Shown piece by piece: positions 37,548 to 49,063 of a DNA stretch of 64,000 bases. Source of the DNA: CAWJAP01 sp963834365 (GTDB taxonomy: Bacteria > Acidobacteriota > Vicinamibacteria > Vicinamibacterales > Vicinamibacteraceae); contig CAWIBS010000032.1 of assembly GCA_963834365.1 (NCBI GenBank), positions 248,001-312,000 of the forward strand, in the 5' to 3' direction. Made by a program: the position numbers and the translations under genes. Numbering within the stretch: the stretch's first letter is position 1; each line of letters starts with the position of its first letter. The notes under the pieces are model-generated. The model was given only the letters and a program-made list of their open reading frames with translations, was not told where the DNA came from and made no database searches.

Positions 37548-39082
37548 GCGGTCGAGGCGTGCGAGCGCGCGCGCCGCCGCATCGCGGGTCTCGGCGGCCG
37601 CGCCGAAGGTGTAGGCGGCGCGTCGATAGTCGCGAGTCGCCCCGACGAGATCGCGCTGCTGCTCGCGGACGCGCGCGGCGGCGAGCGCCGCCGCCCCGAC
37701 GATCGTCGGCGGCGTCCCGCGCGGTGCCGCCAGCACGCGCTCGAGCGCGGCCAGCCCGTCCGCCGCCGCGCCGGCGGCGATCAGCACCCGCGCCTGGCGG
37801 TAGCGCGCGACGTGGTTGTCCGGGTCGAGCGCGAGCGCGCGCTCGAACTCCGAAGCCACTGGCGCCTCGGCGTCACGCTCGAACTGCCTCCAGGCGGCGA
37901 GCGCGATCCGGTGCGCCTCGGCTTTTGCGCGCGGCGTCGGGCGCGCCAGCCCCCGCCGCGCCGGCGCGACGAGCCCGAGCGGATCGTGCGGGCTCATCGC
38001 TCTGATCACGTCCTGGTAGAGCCGCCTGGCCTGCGCGGTGTCGCCAAGTCGATCGTGCGCCTGCGCCAGCGCGAGTCGGGCGCGCGCGTCCGCGCCCCAT
38101 GGCACCGCCGGCTGACTGGCGACCAGCGGCTCGAGCTCCGCCACGGCGAGATCCGTGTCGCCCATCGCCTCGAGCTGCGCCGCAATCCCCAGCGCGGACT
38201 CGGCGCGCGCCAGCGCGCCTTCGTTGACCCGCCCCGCCTCGGCCAGCGCCTCGAGCTCGCGATACGACGCGAGACTGCCGCTGCAATCGTGCAGGTACAC
38301 GGCAAGCGTCTCCGCGACGAGGCGGCGGAAGAACGGGCTGCGCGGGTGGCGCTCGACGAGGGTGCGCGCGAGGGTGAGGCCCTCCTGGGGCCGATTCTCG
38401 TACCAGAGATTGACGAGGTGCAGCTGATAGAGCGACTCGTCGGCGAGCAGCACGCCCGCGGTTCGCGTCTCCCCCATCCGTTGCAGGCCTCTCGCACGAT
38501 CGCCGCCCGGCAGGAGGAGGAGGACACGCAGGATGCGGGCCCCGGTCGGGGCCACCGCCGCGTAGTATTCATATAACCCGATCCCGAGCTGCGCATCGTC
38601 CAGCCGCGGGTCGAGGGCCAGCGCCCGATCGAGGGCCTCTCTCGCGCGCTTGCCGTCGCGCGCCGCCGACACGTGCTGCCGTCGCAGCGCCTTCCACTGC
38701 ACCCGCGCGCCGTAGGCGCCGCCGACGTAGAACCAGGCTTCGGCGCTGTCCGGCTCGCGCGAGGCCCAGGCCTCGGCCGCGGCGACGGCACGCGCGGCCG
38801 CGTCGGTGAACGAGGCGTCGTCGGCGGTCCGTTCGGGATCGAGCTGGATGCGCCAGAGTCGCCGTGTCGCCTCGAGGGTGAGACACGCCGCCTCGGGCGC
38901 CGGTGGGCAGGCCGCCGCGAGCAGCCGCGCCGCCTCCTCGAAGTCCGCGTCGAGGATCGCGGCATACGCGCGCGTGAGACCGGGCACACCTGTGAGCGAC
39001 GCGGCCGCGCGCGGGAGCCGGACGCCACGCCCGCCGCGCAGACGACGATCAGGATTGCGTGACCCGGGCGTGGAAGGCTCAA
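37545..39082 (-). CDS. Secreted TPR-like protein, function unknown (one frameshift)
   Basis: In one frame from TTG 39082 the N-terminus is a signal peptide (MSLPRPGHAILIVVCAAGVASGS); the frame then changes near 39005-39025 to PGLTRAYAAILDADFEEAARLL, which runs 480 residues to TAG 37545. TPR-like helices are spread through it (AWFYVGGAYGARVQWKALRR, REALDRALALDPRLDDAQLG, ASEFERALALDPDNHVARYRQ, LAALERVLAAPRG). LYEYYAAVAPTGARILRVLLLLPGGDRARGL is a conserved-looking block that may mark a specific family I cannot name. If the frameshift is real, a GTG at 38987 could start a shorter cytoplasmic form. It lies downstream of ddl. Confidence 0.7.
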
Positions 39083-39223
39083 AGCTCAGGGCTCACGGGA
39101 CTCAGGGCTCAGGGCTCACGGACTCAAGGCCGTGCGAGGTCGAGGCTCTGGATTCGGACGCGCCCGGTGCTCCGGAGAGAGAACCGCGAGCCCCTGAGCC
39201 TCGAGCTCTGAACCCTGAGCCTA
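39083..39223 (-). repeat. GGCTCAGGG repeat array, starting at the ddl TAG
   Basis: About ten degenerate copies of GGCTCAGGG/GACTCAGGG fill the spacer. Read from ddl the array begins exactly at its stop, TAGGCTCAGGG. Confidence 0.75.
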
Positions 39224-40378
39224 CAAGTAACTCGTACGCAATCGCTGCTTCTCGCCGTGCCGATCGAGCGCGAGCTGGAGGAGCCGCTCGAGCAGCGCCG
39301 GATAGGACACGCCACTCGCCTCCCACAGCTTGCTGTACATGCTGATGGTCGTGAAACCTGGAATCGTGTTCACTTCGTTCAGGTACAGGCGTCCCGTCTC
39401 GCCGGACAGCAGGAAGTCCACCCGCGCGAGGCCCGCGCCGTCGATCGCGAGGAAGGCTTCCTTCGACAGCCGCCGGACGTCGGCCGCCAGTTCGGCGGGG
39501 ACGTCGGCGGGAATCACCGTCTTCGATCCCGCATCGAGATACTTGGCCTCGTAGTCGTAGAACTCGCGCGACGGAATCACTTCGCCGACCACCGAGGTCG
39601 CGGGCTCGTCGTTGCCCAGGACGGCGCATTCGAGCTCACGCGCCCGGACCACTCCGGCTTCGACGATCACCTTGCGGTCGAACTCGGCGGCGACGGCCAG
39701 CGCGCGATCGAGCTCCGCCGGGTCGCCAGCCTTGGAGATGCCGACGCTCGATCCCATGTTGGCCGGCTTGACGAACAGCGGAAAGCGCAGGCGGGCCAGA
39801 ACGGCGGATTGCACCCCCGCCGGGTCGGTCAGCCAGTCGCGGCGGCGCACCACGAGATGATCGACGATCGGCAGGCCCCGTTCGGCGAAGACCACCTTCA
39901 TGACGGCCTTGTCCATGCCGACGGCCGACGCCAGGACGCCGCACCCGACGTAGGGCAGGTTGGCGAGCTCGAGCAGCCCCTGCACCGTCCCGTCCTCGCC
40001 GTGCGGGCCATGGAGGACCGGGAAGACCACGTCCAGACCGAGCCCGGTGACCACCGCCCGATCGTCGTTGTCGCGGCCGGCGATCCGATCGATGCTCAGG
40101 ATGTTCTCCTCGCCGGGATGTGCCACCAGGTGCACTTCGCGCTGGGTCCGCGGCGCGCGGCCGGCCTCCAGCCGGGCGCGCTCGATGACCTCGGCCGCCG
40201 ACATCGCCGCCGGTGGCCGATCCGCGATCGTCCACCGGCCGTCCTTGTCGATCCGGATCGGGACCGGCTCGAACTTCCGCCGATCGAGATGTGCGAACAC
40301 CGCCGCCGCCGACGCCAGCGACACCTCGTGCTCGCCCGATCGACCCCCGTAGATCACCCCGACGCGCAGGCGCTTCAT
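39221..40378 (-). CDS. ddl: D-alanine-D-alanine ligase
   Basis: Joins two D-Ala for peptidoglycan. MKRLRVGVIYGGRSGEHEVSLASA (Glu of the first D-Ala site), VVFPVLHGPHGEDGTVQGLLE, LPYVGCGVLASAVGMDKAVMK, FPLFVKPANMGSSVGISK (ATP grasp), ELECAVLGN, YDYEAKYLDAGSKTVIPAD (omega-loop; the YDY-KY pattern is of the D-Ala-D-Ala type, not D-Ala-D-Lac), and LARVDFLL, YLNEVNTIPGFTTISMY with the metal ligands. ATG 40378. Length 385 residues, somewhat longer than DdlB and like DdlA/VanA-size enzymes. Confidence 0.96.
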   Translation of the reverse strand: MKRLRVGVIYGGRSGEHEVSLASAAAVFAHLDRRKFEPVPIRIDKDGRWTIADRPPAAMSAAEVIERARLEAGRAPRTQREVHLVAHPGEENILSIDRIAGRDNDDRAVVTGLGLDVVFPVLHGPHGEDGTVQGLLELANLPYVGCGVLASAVGMDKAVMKVVFAERGLPIVDHLVVRRRDWLTDPAGVQSAVLARLRFPLFVKPANMGSSVGISKAGDPAELDRALAVAAEFDRKVIVEAGVVRARELECAVLGNDEPATSVVGEVIPSREFYDYEAKYLDAGSKTVIPADVPAELAADVRRLSKEAFLAIDGAGLARVDFLLSGETGRLYLNEVNTIPGFTTISMYSKLWEASGVSYPALLERLLQLALDRHGEKQRLRTSYL

Positions 40379-40389
40379 GAAATGTGATG

Positions 40390-40449
40390 GGGGACGGGAG
40401 CCGTGGCTCACCATTCGGGCTTGAAAGTGAGACAACGGCTCCCGTCCCC
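40390..40449. repeat. Perfect 15-bp inverted repeat between ddl and tgt
   Basis: GGGGACGGGAGCCGT (40390-40404) and ACGGCTCCCGTCCCC (40435-40449), with a 30-base loop. It lies between divergent ddl and tgt in the place of a promoter region, and looks like a REP-type palindromic unit. No T-run follows. Confidence 0.7.
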
Positions 40450-40490
40450 GCTTTGGGCCACAATCGTCACCTGTCGGTTGTCACGCGTCA

Positions 40491-41649
40491 ATGTCTACCT
40501 GCAGCTTCACGGTCATTCGTCGAGACGCCGCCGCCCGCCGCGGTGTGCTGTCCACGCCGCACGGCGACGTGCAGACGCCCGCCTTCATGCCGGTCGGCAC
40601 GCGCGCCACCGTCAAGGGCGTGCTGCCGCGCGACCTCGTCGAGGCCGGCGCGGAGATCGATCCTCGCCAACACCTATCACCTCTATCTCCGCCCGGGGGA
40701 CGAGCTCGTTGCCCGCGCGGGCGGCCTGCACCGCTTCATGGCCTGGGACGGACCCGTGCTGACCGACAGCGGCGGCTATCAGGTCTTCAGCCTCGGCGAC
40801 CGCTGCCGGATTGCCGAGGAGGGCGCGCACTTCCGGTCACACCTCGATGGCAGCGCCCACCTGCTGACGCCGGAATCGGTCGTGGACATCCAGGCGCGCC
40901 TCGGATCCGACGTCTCGATGGTGCTCGACGAGTGCACGTCATTTCCCGCGACGCCAGACCAGGTCCGCGCGTCGCTCGAACGCACGGCCCGCTGGGCCAG
41001 GCGCGCGCGCGCGCGCTTTCTCGAGGTACGGGCCGGGAGCACGCCCGTGCGCCCGTCCAACGCCGGGCAGGTGCAGTTCGGGATCGTGCAGGGCGGTGTG
41101 CATCCGGACCTGCGCGACCACAGCCTCGCCGAGACGCTCCGCATCGGGTTCGACGGCTACGCGATTGGCGGCCTGAGTGTCGGGGAGCCCGTGCCGGTGA
41201 TGTACGACATCGTCGCGCACACGGCGGCACAGATGCCCACCGATGCGCCACGGTATCTCATGGGGACGGGCATGCCCGACGACCTCGTCGAGTCGGTCGC
41301 CCGCGGGGTGGACATGTTCGATTGCGTCCTGCCGACGCGCAATGCGCGCAACGGGCAACTCCTGACCCGCCACGGTCCGCTCAACATCCGCAACGCGCGC
41401 CATGCCGAGGACGACCGGCCTGTGGACACGGCATGCGGCTGCCACACCTGCCGGCACTTTTCCCGGGCCTACCTGAGGCACCTGGCGATCAGCGGCGAGA
41501 TGGTCGGAGCGATGTTGAACTCCCTGCACAATCTCTTCTTTTACCTTGACACCATGCGGGCCATTAGACAGGCTATTGAATTCGGGTCGTTCGAGGAGTT
41601 CAGACAGGACTTTCACCGGACGTTCTCCCGCCAGCCCCAGACTGCATGA
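40491..41649 (+). CDS. tgt: Queuine tRNA-ribosyltransferase (one frameshift)
   Basis: Exchanges guanine-34 for preQ1 in GUN-anticodon tRNAs. First frame: TPHGDVQTPAFMPVGTRATVKG and LPRDLVEAGAE. Second frame: ILANTYHLYLRPGDELV, MAWDGPVLTDSGGYQVFSLGD (catalytic Asp in LTDSGG), FGIVQGGVHPDLR, IGGLSVGEP, PRYLMGTGMPDDLVESVARGVDMFDCVLPTRNAR (nucleophile Asp and RNA contacts) and the zinc site CGCHTCRHFSRAYLRHL...HN. The break is an extra base near 40655-40660 (GAGATCGATCC for GAGATCATCC). ATG 40491. Corrected length about 386 residues. The stop overlaps yajC by 4 bases, the classic tgt-yajC-secDF operon. Confidence 0.95.
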
Positions 41650-42002
41650 GTCCGTTCGCCGCTCCTGACGCCCCCTTTCTGCTCGCGATGACGGCCCCCG
41701 CCGATGGGACCGCACCCTTCTGGGTGCAGCTGGTCCCGTTCGCGATGATCCTGGGAATCTTCTACTTCGTCATCCTCCTGCCCATGCGGAAGCGGCAGAA
41801 GAAGGTGCAGGCGTTCCAGGACGCGCTCAAGGTCGGCGATCGCGTCATCACGACCAGCGGCCTCTACGGCTCGATCACGAAGATCCACGACCGATCGATC
41901 CAGTTGCAGATCGCCGAAAAGGTGCGCATCGAAGTCGCCAAGTCCTCGGTGGGCGGCTATCAGGGTGAGGAGCCGGTCGTCCCCGAACAGGGAGCCATGT
42001 AA
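41646..42002 (+). CDS. yajC: Preprotein translocase accessory subunit YajC
   Basis: A single-span inner-membrane protein that joins SecDF. FWVQLVPFAMILGIFYFVILLPMRKRQKKVQ is the membrane helix and its basic edge (about residues 25-55), followed by LKVGDRVITTSGLYGSITKIHD, the typical SH3-like patch. ATGA overlap with tgt shows coupling. Length 118 residues. Confidence 0.95.
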   Translation: MSPFAAPDAPFLLAMTAPADGTAPFWVQLVPFAMILGIFYFVILLPMRKRQKKVQAFQDALKVGDRVITTSGLYGSITKIHDRSIQLQIAEKVRIEVAKSSVGGYQGEEPVVPEQGAM

Positions 42003-42076
42003 CACAGAACCGGTGCGAGCGGCCGACGGGTCGGTCGCCGCCGTCGCGGACCCGGGCCGCGCCCGTGCCCTGAATC

Positions 42077-43654
42077 ATGACGAAGAACCTCCGCTGGAAA
42101 GTACTGACCATCGTCGCTGTCGTGGTCGTGGCCGTCGTCGCCTTCTGGCCGCCGTTCGACACGGCCGGCACGTCCGGCAAGGTCAAACTCGGGCTCGACC
42201 TGAAAGGGGGCGTTCATCTGGTCCTGCGCGTGCAGACCGACGATGCCCTCCGGCTCGAGACGGAGATGGCATCCGAGCGCCTGCGCTCGTCACTCAGCGG
42301 CAAGGGCATCAACGGCGTCACGGTCACGCCGCAGCCGCCGACGCGGATCCAGGTGACCGCAGTGCCGACGGCGCAGGATCAGGCGTTCCGTCAGCTCGCG
42401 GACGCCGAGCTCGCCAGCATCTACAACCGCACCCCCGGCGCGAGCGGCTCGTATACCTTCGAGATGCGGCCCAACATGGCCGTCCAGCTCCGCGAACAGT
42501 CGGTACAGCAGGCGCTGCAGACAATCGAGCGCCGCGTCAATGAGCTCGGCGTCGCCGAGCCGGTCGTGGCGCCGCACGGCAACGCCGGCGATCAGATCCT
42601 GGTGCAGCTGCCTGGCGTCTCCGACGTCGCACGCGCCAAGTCGATCATCAGGTCCACGGCGATCCTCGAGTTCAAGATCGTCGAAGCCGGCCCTGCCTCC
42701 TCACAGGAGTCGCTGCTCCAGCCGCACGGCGGCACCGTTCCACCCGACATGGAAGTGGCCACGGGCGCCGATTCGACCAACCCGGGCGCGACTTCGTACT
42801 ACCTGGTCAAGAAAACGGCGCCTGTGACGGGTCGCGATCTCCGCAACGCGCGCGCCACGCTCGACCAGAACAGCCTGCCGGCCATTGGCTTCACCATGAA
42901 CCGCGAGGGCGCGGTCAAGTTCGGGCGGCTGACCGGCGACAACATCGGCAAGCCGATGGCGATCCTGCTCGACAACCGCGTCCAGCAGGTGGCGACCATC
43001 AACGGGCGCATCACCGACGATGGCATCATCGAGGGGAGCTTCACGCAGCAGGAAGTCGCCGACGCGTCGCTGATGCTGCGATCCGGCGCGCTGCCGGCGA
43101 GTCTCGACTACCTGGAGGAGCGGACGGTCGGGCCGTCGCTCGGCGCCGACTCGATTCGCGCCGGTGTGCTCGCCTCCCTCGGTGGCCTGACGCTGGTGGC
43201 GCTGTTCATGCTGTCCTACTACCGGCTGGCGGGCATCAACGCCATCGTCTCGGTGGCCATGAACCTCGTCATCCTGCTCGGCTTCATGGCCTACATCGGC
43301 GCCGCGATGACGCTGCCGGGCATCGCCGGCTTCATCCTGACGATCGGCATCGGCGTCGATTCGAACGTGCTCATTTTCGAGCGCATCAAGGAGGAACTGG
43401 CGCTGGGCAAGGGACCGAAGGCCGCGGTCACTGCCGGGTTCGACCGGGTCTGGTGGACGATCGTGGACACGCACGTCGCCTCCCTCATCTCGGCGGCGTT
43501 CCTGTTCCAGTTCGGGACCGGCCCCATCCGCGGGTTCGCGACGACGCTGTTCTTCGGGTTGCTGGCCAACGTGTTCACGGCCATCTTCGTCTCCCGGACG
43601 CTCTTCGAGTTCGTGCTCTCGCGCCGCGATCAGCCGCAGACGATGAGCATCTGA
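42077..43654 (+). CDS. secD: Protein translocase subunit SecD
   Basis: With SecF uses the proton gradient to pull secreted proteins into the periplasm. N-terminal helix (about 8-27), then LGLDLKGGVHLVL (D1 motif), the large periplasmic P1 region (about 40-330, QALQTIERRVNELGVAEPVV, DQILVQLPGV, ATLDQNSLPAIGFTMNREGA), then five helices from YLEERTVGPSLGADSI with GFILTIGIGVDSNVLIFERIKEEL. Length 525 residues, intact. Stands 74 bases after yajC and 35 before secF. Confidence 0.96.
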   Translation: MTKNLRWKVLTIVAVVVVAVVAFWPPFDTAGTSGKVKLGLDLKGGVHLVLRVQTDDALRLETEMASERLRSSLSGKGINGVTVTPQPPTRIQVTAVPTAQDQAFRQLADAELASIYNRTPGASGSYTFEMRPNMAVQLREQSVQQALQTIERRVNELGVAEPVVAPHGNAGDQILVQLPGVSDVARAKSIIRSTAILEFKIVEAGPASSQESLLQPHGGTVPPDMEVATGADSTNPGATSYYLVKKTAPVTGRDLRNARATLDQNSLPAIGFTMNREGAVKFGRLTGDNIGKPMAILLDNRVQQVATINGRITDDGIIEGSFTQQEVADASLMLRSGALPASLDYLEERTVGPSLGADSIRAGVLASLGGLTLVALFMLSYYRLAGINAIVSVAMNLVILLGFMAYIGAAMTLPGIAGFILTIGIGVDSNVLIFERIKEELALGKGPKAAVTAGFDRVWWTIVDTHVASLISAAFLFQFGTGPIRGFATTLFFGLLANVFTAIFVSRTLFEFVLSRRDQPQTMSI

Positions 43655-43689
43655 CGAGCTGACCAGCTGACAGCTCACAGCTTCTTCCC

Positions 43690-44664
43690 ATGCGCATTCT
43701 CACGAACGTCAACATCAACTGGCTGCGGTGGCGGTGGCAGGCCCTCATCTTCTCGTGGGTGATCATCCTCGCCGGGGTGGCGCTCATCGCCACGCGCGGC
43801 CTGCCGCTCGGCATCGACTTCTCGGGTGGCACGCTCGTCATCCTCAAATTCGAGAAGCCGGTGAGCGAGGATCAGATCCGCCAGGCGCTCGAGACCAGCG
43901 TCCCGGGGGAGAAGATCGTTCAGCAGTACGGCGCGGCCAGCGAAAACCAGATGCTCATCCGGCTGCCCCAGGCAACCGGGGCCGAGCAGGGGTTCAGACT
44001 CGAGGAGGGTGTCACGCGGCTGGTCGGCGCCCTGCAGAAGGGCAACATCGGCACGTTCGAGGTGATGAGCACCGAGGTCGTCGGCCCGGTCATCGGCCGC
44101 GACCTGCAGCGCAAGGGCATCTACGCGACGATCGCGGCGCTGCTCGGCATCATGACCTACATCGCGTTCCGGTTCCGGTTCAGCTTCGGGGTCGGCGCGA
44201 TGGTGGCGAGCGTCCACGACGTGCTGGTCACGCTGTCGGTGCTCACCATCATGAGCGACGGGCTGCGCATCCCGGGCTACGAGCTGTCGCTGAACGTCGT
44301 GGCCGCGATCCTCACGCTCGTCGGCTACGGCGTGAACGACCAGATCGTGATCTTCGACCGCGTCCGCGAGAACCTGCACAAGCGACACCGCGAGCCGCTC
44401 GAGACCGTCATCAACGCGAGCGTGAACCAGACGCTGCCGCGGACGATCATCACCGCCGGGACGACGTTCCTCTCGGTGCTGGCGCTGTATCTGTTCGGCG
44501 GCGAGGTCCTGAAGGGATTCGCCTTCGCGATGCTCGTGGGCATCGTGACGAGCACGTATTCGACGGTGTTCATCGCCTCGGCGATTGCGGTGACGCTGAG
44601 CAAGCGCCAGACCCCGCCGCCGGCCGCCGCGGCGCGCCCCAGCCGGAAGACGCGCGCGTCGTAG
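43690..44664 (+). CDS. secF: Protein translocase subunit SecF
   Basis: Partner of SecD. N-terminal helix (about 18-38), LPLGIDFSGGTLVILKF, a short periplasmic domain (about 45-135), VVGPVIGRDLQRKGIYA, then five helices with YGVNDQIVIFDRVRENL and the closing STYSTVFIASAIAVTL. The DQIVIFDR loop is the family signature. A Pro/Ala/Arg tail of about 20 residues ends the protein. Length 324 residues, intact. Confidence 0.96.
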   Translation: MRILTNVNINWLRWRWQALIFSWVIILAGVALIATRGLPLGIDFSGGTLVILKFEKPVSEDQIRQALETSVPGEKIVQQYGAASENQMLIRLPQATGAEQGFRLEEGVTRLVGALQKGNIGTFEVMSTEVVGPVIGRDLQRKGIYATIAALLGIMTYIAFRFRFSFGVGAMVASVHDVLVTLSVLTIMSDGLRIPGYELSLNVVAAILTLVGYGVNDQIVIFDRVRENLHKRHREPLETVINASVNQTLPRTIITAGTTFLSVLALYLFGGEVLKGFAFAMLVGIVTSTYSTVFIASAIAVTLSKRQTPPPAAAARPSRKTRAS

Positions 44665-44711
44665 GCCCGGCGCTCACGGTGCGAGGCGCACCTCTCGAGC
44701 CCGATGCGTCT

Positions 44712-44740
44712 CCTGAGCCCCGAGCCTGAGCCCTGAGCCT
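44712..44740 (+). repeat. CCTGAGCCC spacer repeat
   Basis: Three to four degenerate copies of CCTGAGCCC/CCGAGCCTGAG just before the uppP start, related to the arrays at 669 and 39083 in reverse orientation. Confidence 0.65.
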
Positions 44741-44744
44741 CTCC

Positions 44745-45543
44745 ATGTCCGTGATCATCGCGGCGCTCCTCGGCGTCGTCCAGGGTGTCACCGAGTTCCT
44801 GCCGATTTCGAGCTCCGCCCACCTGCTGCTGGGGCGGGCGGTCGTGGGCTGGGATGAAGGGCCGTTCGGCCTCGTCTTCGACGTCGGCACCCACCTCGGG
44901 ACGCTGGTCGCGGTCCTGGTGTTCTTCCGGCACGACATCGGCGAGATGGTGCGCGCCATTCCGGTTGCGCTCGGGGACTCGCCGCCCGCGCGGCTGGTCC
45001 GCCTGATCGCCATCGGCACGATCCCCACGGTGCTGGTGGGCCTGCTCTTCAGCGACTACATCGAGGCGCATCTCCGGCGGCCGATTGTCACGGTCTTCAC
45101 GCTGACGCTGGGCGCCATCGGGCTGCTCGTGGTCGAGCGGCTGTCGCCGCGCTGGCGGACCGAAGAGTCGCTCGGCGCCCTCGACGCCCTGGCGATCGGC
45201 ACGGCGCAGGCGGCGGCGCTCGTGCCCGGATTGTCGCGGTCGGGCGCGACGATTACCGTCGCGATGCTGTGCGGCACGCGGCGGGAGGCGGCCGCGCGAT
45301 TCTCGTTCCTGCTCGGCATTCCGGCTGTGGTCGCCGCGATCGGCAAGGAGACCCTGGAGCTGCGGCACATGACGCTCACGACCGAGCACGCGCAGATCCT
45401 CGTCGCCGGCATCGTCACGTCGGGGATCGTCGGCTACCTGTCGATCCGCTTCCTGCTGCGCTATCTGGCGGTTCACCGCCTCGACGTGTTCGCGTGACTA
45501 CCGTCTGGCGCTGGCGGCGCTCGTGTGGTGGCTGGTGGGGTGA
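44745..45543 (+). CDS. uppP: Undecaprenyl-diphosphatase UppP/BacA (C-terminal frameshift)
   Basis: Removes phosphate from undecaprenyl diphosphate to recycle the carrier lipid for peptidoglycan and O-antigen. MSVIIAALLGVVQGVTEFLPISSSAHLLLG has the (E/Q)xxxE-type motif and catalytic patch; VPGLSRSGATITVAML is the second signature with the catalytic Arg. About eight helices. The open frame stops at 45497 (LDVFA), but one base earlier or later the reading continues YRLALAALVWWLVG to TGA 45541-45543, 3 bases before the next gene, matching the usual BacA ending. I therefore place a one-base error near 45493-45498. Corrected length about 265 residues. Confidence 0.92.
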
Positions 45544-45546
45544 GGC

Positions 45547-46161
45547 GTGCCCACACTGCGCCGCTATTTCATCACCGGGTTCTTCGTCACAGTGCCGGTC
45601 GTCATCAGCGTGACGGCGCTGGTCTGGATCTTCAACGTCGTCGACGGGGCGATGGCACCGGTCTACGAGCGCCTGCTCGGCCGGACGGTGCCGGGCCTCG
45701 GTCTGCTGTCCACCCTGGTGGTGGTGCTCCTGGTCGGCGTGGTGGCCACCAACGTGATTGGCCGGCGGCTGCTGCTGCGCACGGAGCACTATCTGATGAT
45801 GGTGCCCGTCTTCCGCACCATCTACGCACCCATCAAGCAGTTGATCCTCGCCTTTTCCCCGGACAACGACGCCGGCTTCAAGCGGGTCGTCTTCATCGAC
45901 GATCCGCAGCGGGGCGCGCTGGTCGGATTCCTGACGCGCGAGTTCACCGTCGATCGGGGTCGGGGGTCCGAGGTCATGCTCGCGGTGTACGTCCCGACGA
46001 ACCACCTTTATCTGGGGGACGTGTTCATCGTGCCGCAGGATCGGGTGAGCTATCCCGACCTGACGGTCGAAGAGGGGATTCGCGTGTTCCTGACCGGCGG
46101 CATGGCGCTGCCGCGGCAAGTGGCGATCGGCGGCCGTGCCCCGACCGCCGACGGTCCATGA
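45547..46161 (+). CDS. DUF502 family membrane protein
   Basis: Uncharacterised conserved membrane protein. MPTLRRYFITGFFVTVPVVISVTALVWIF is the first helix, GLGLLSTLVVVLLVGVVATNVIG the second. The cytoplasmic or periplasmic domain carries VPVFRTIYAPIKQLILAF, GALVGFLTREF and YVPTNHLYLGDVFIVPQDRV, hallmarks of DUF502. GTG start 45547. Length 204 residues. It is 3 bases from the uppP stop, so the two are likely co-translated. Confidence 0.85.
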   Translation: MPTLRRYFITGFFVTVPVVISVTALVWIFNVVDGAMAPVYERLLGRTVPGLGLLSTLVVVLLVGVVATNVIGRRLLLRTEHYLMMVPVFRTIYAPIKQLILAFSPDNDAGFKRVVFIDDPQRGALVGFLTREFTVDRGRGSEVMLAVYVPTNHLYLGDVFIVPQDRVSYPDLTVEEGIRVFLTGGMALPRQVAIGGRAPTADGP

Positions 46162-46248
46162 CCCGGTCGGCGCGGCGAGTCGAGTGGGCGCACGCCTTAT
46201 GTTACAGTTCGACGTTTTTATCGAGGCCGCTTGCCGCGGTCATGGATG

Positions 46249-46276
46249 CGCCCGGCGCGGGTCACCGCGCCGGGCG
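46249..46276 (+). promoter_or_regulatory. 12-bp perfect stem-loop in the hppA leader
   Basis: CGCCCGGCGCGG and CCGCGCCGGGCG with loop GTCA, 35 bases before the hppA ATG. No T-run follows. It may be the 3' end of the uppP-DUF502 transcript or a structured hppA leader. Confidence 0.6.
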
Positions 46277-46311
46277 AGCCATGTGCGGCGGGCTAGGAGA
46301 GCAGTGATCGC

Positions 46312-48897
<2,586 letters not shown>

Positions 48898-48963
48898 ACA
48901 AAGGGCTGGACCGAACCGCGTGCCCCGGTGTCTAAGCTCGTATCCGGCGGCTGGATCGATTCG

Positions 48964-48992
48964 TTGACGTTGATTTGACCGCTGGCTATAAT
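48964..48992 (+). promoter_or_regulatory. Sigma-70 promoter of the tonB-exbB-exbD-exbD operon
   Basis: TTGACG (48964-48969), an exact 17-base spacer and a perfect TATAAT (48987-48992), with the tonB GTG about 70 bases downstream. It is the best-matching promoter in the window. Confidence 0.75.
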
Positions 48993-49063
48993 CACGGCCT
49001 TCAAACCTGGGCCGTGCGCGTTCGGATGGACCAATTGGCGAGCGCTGAGGGAGGGTAGGGCCT

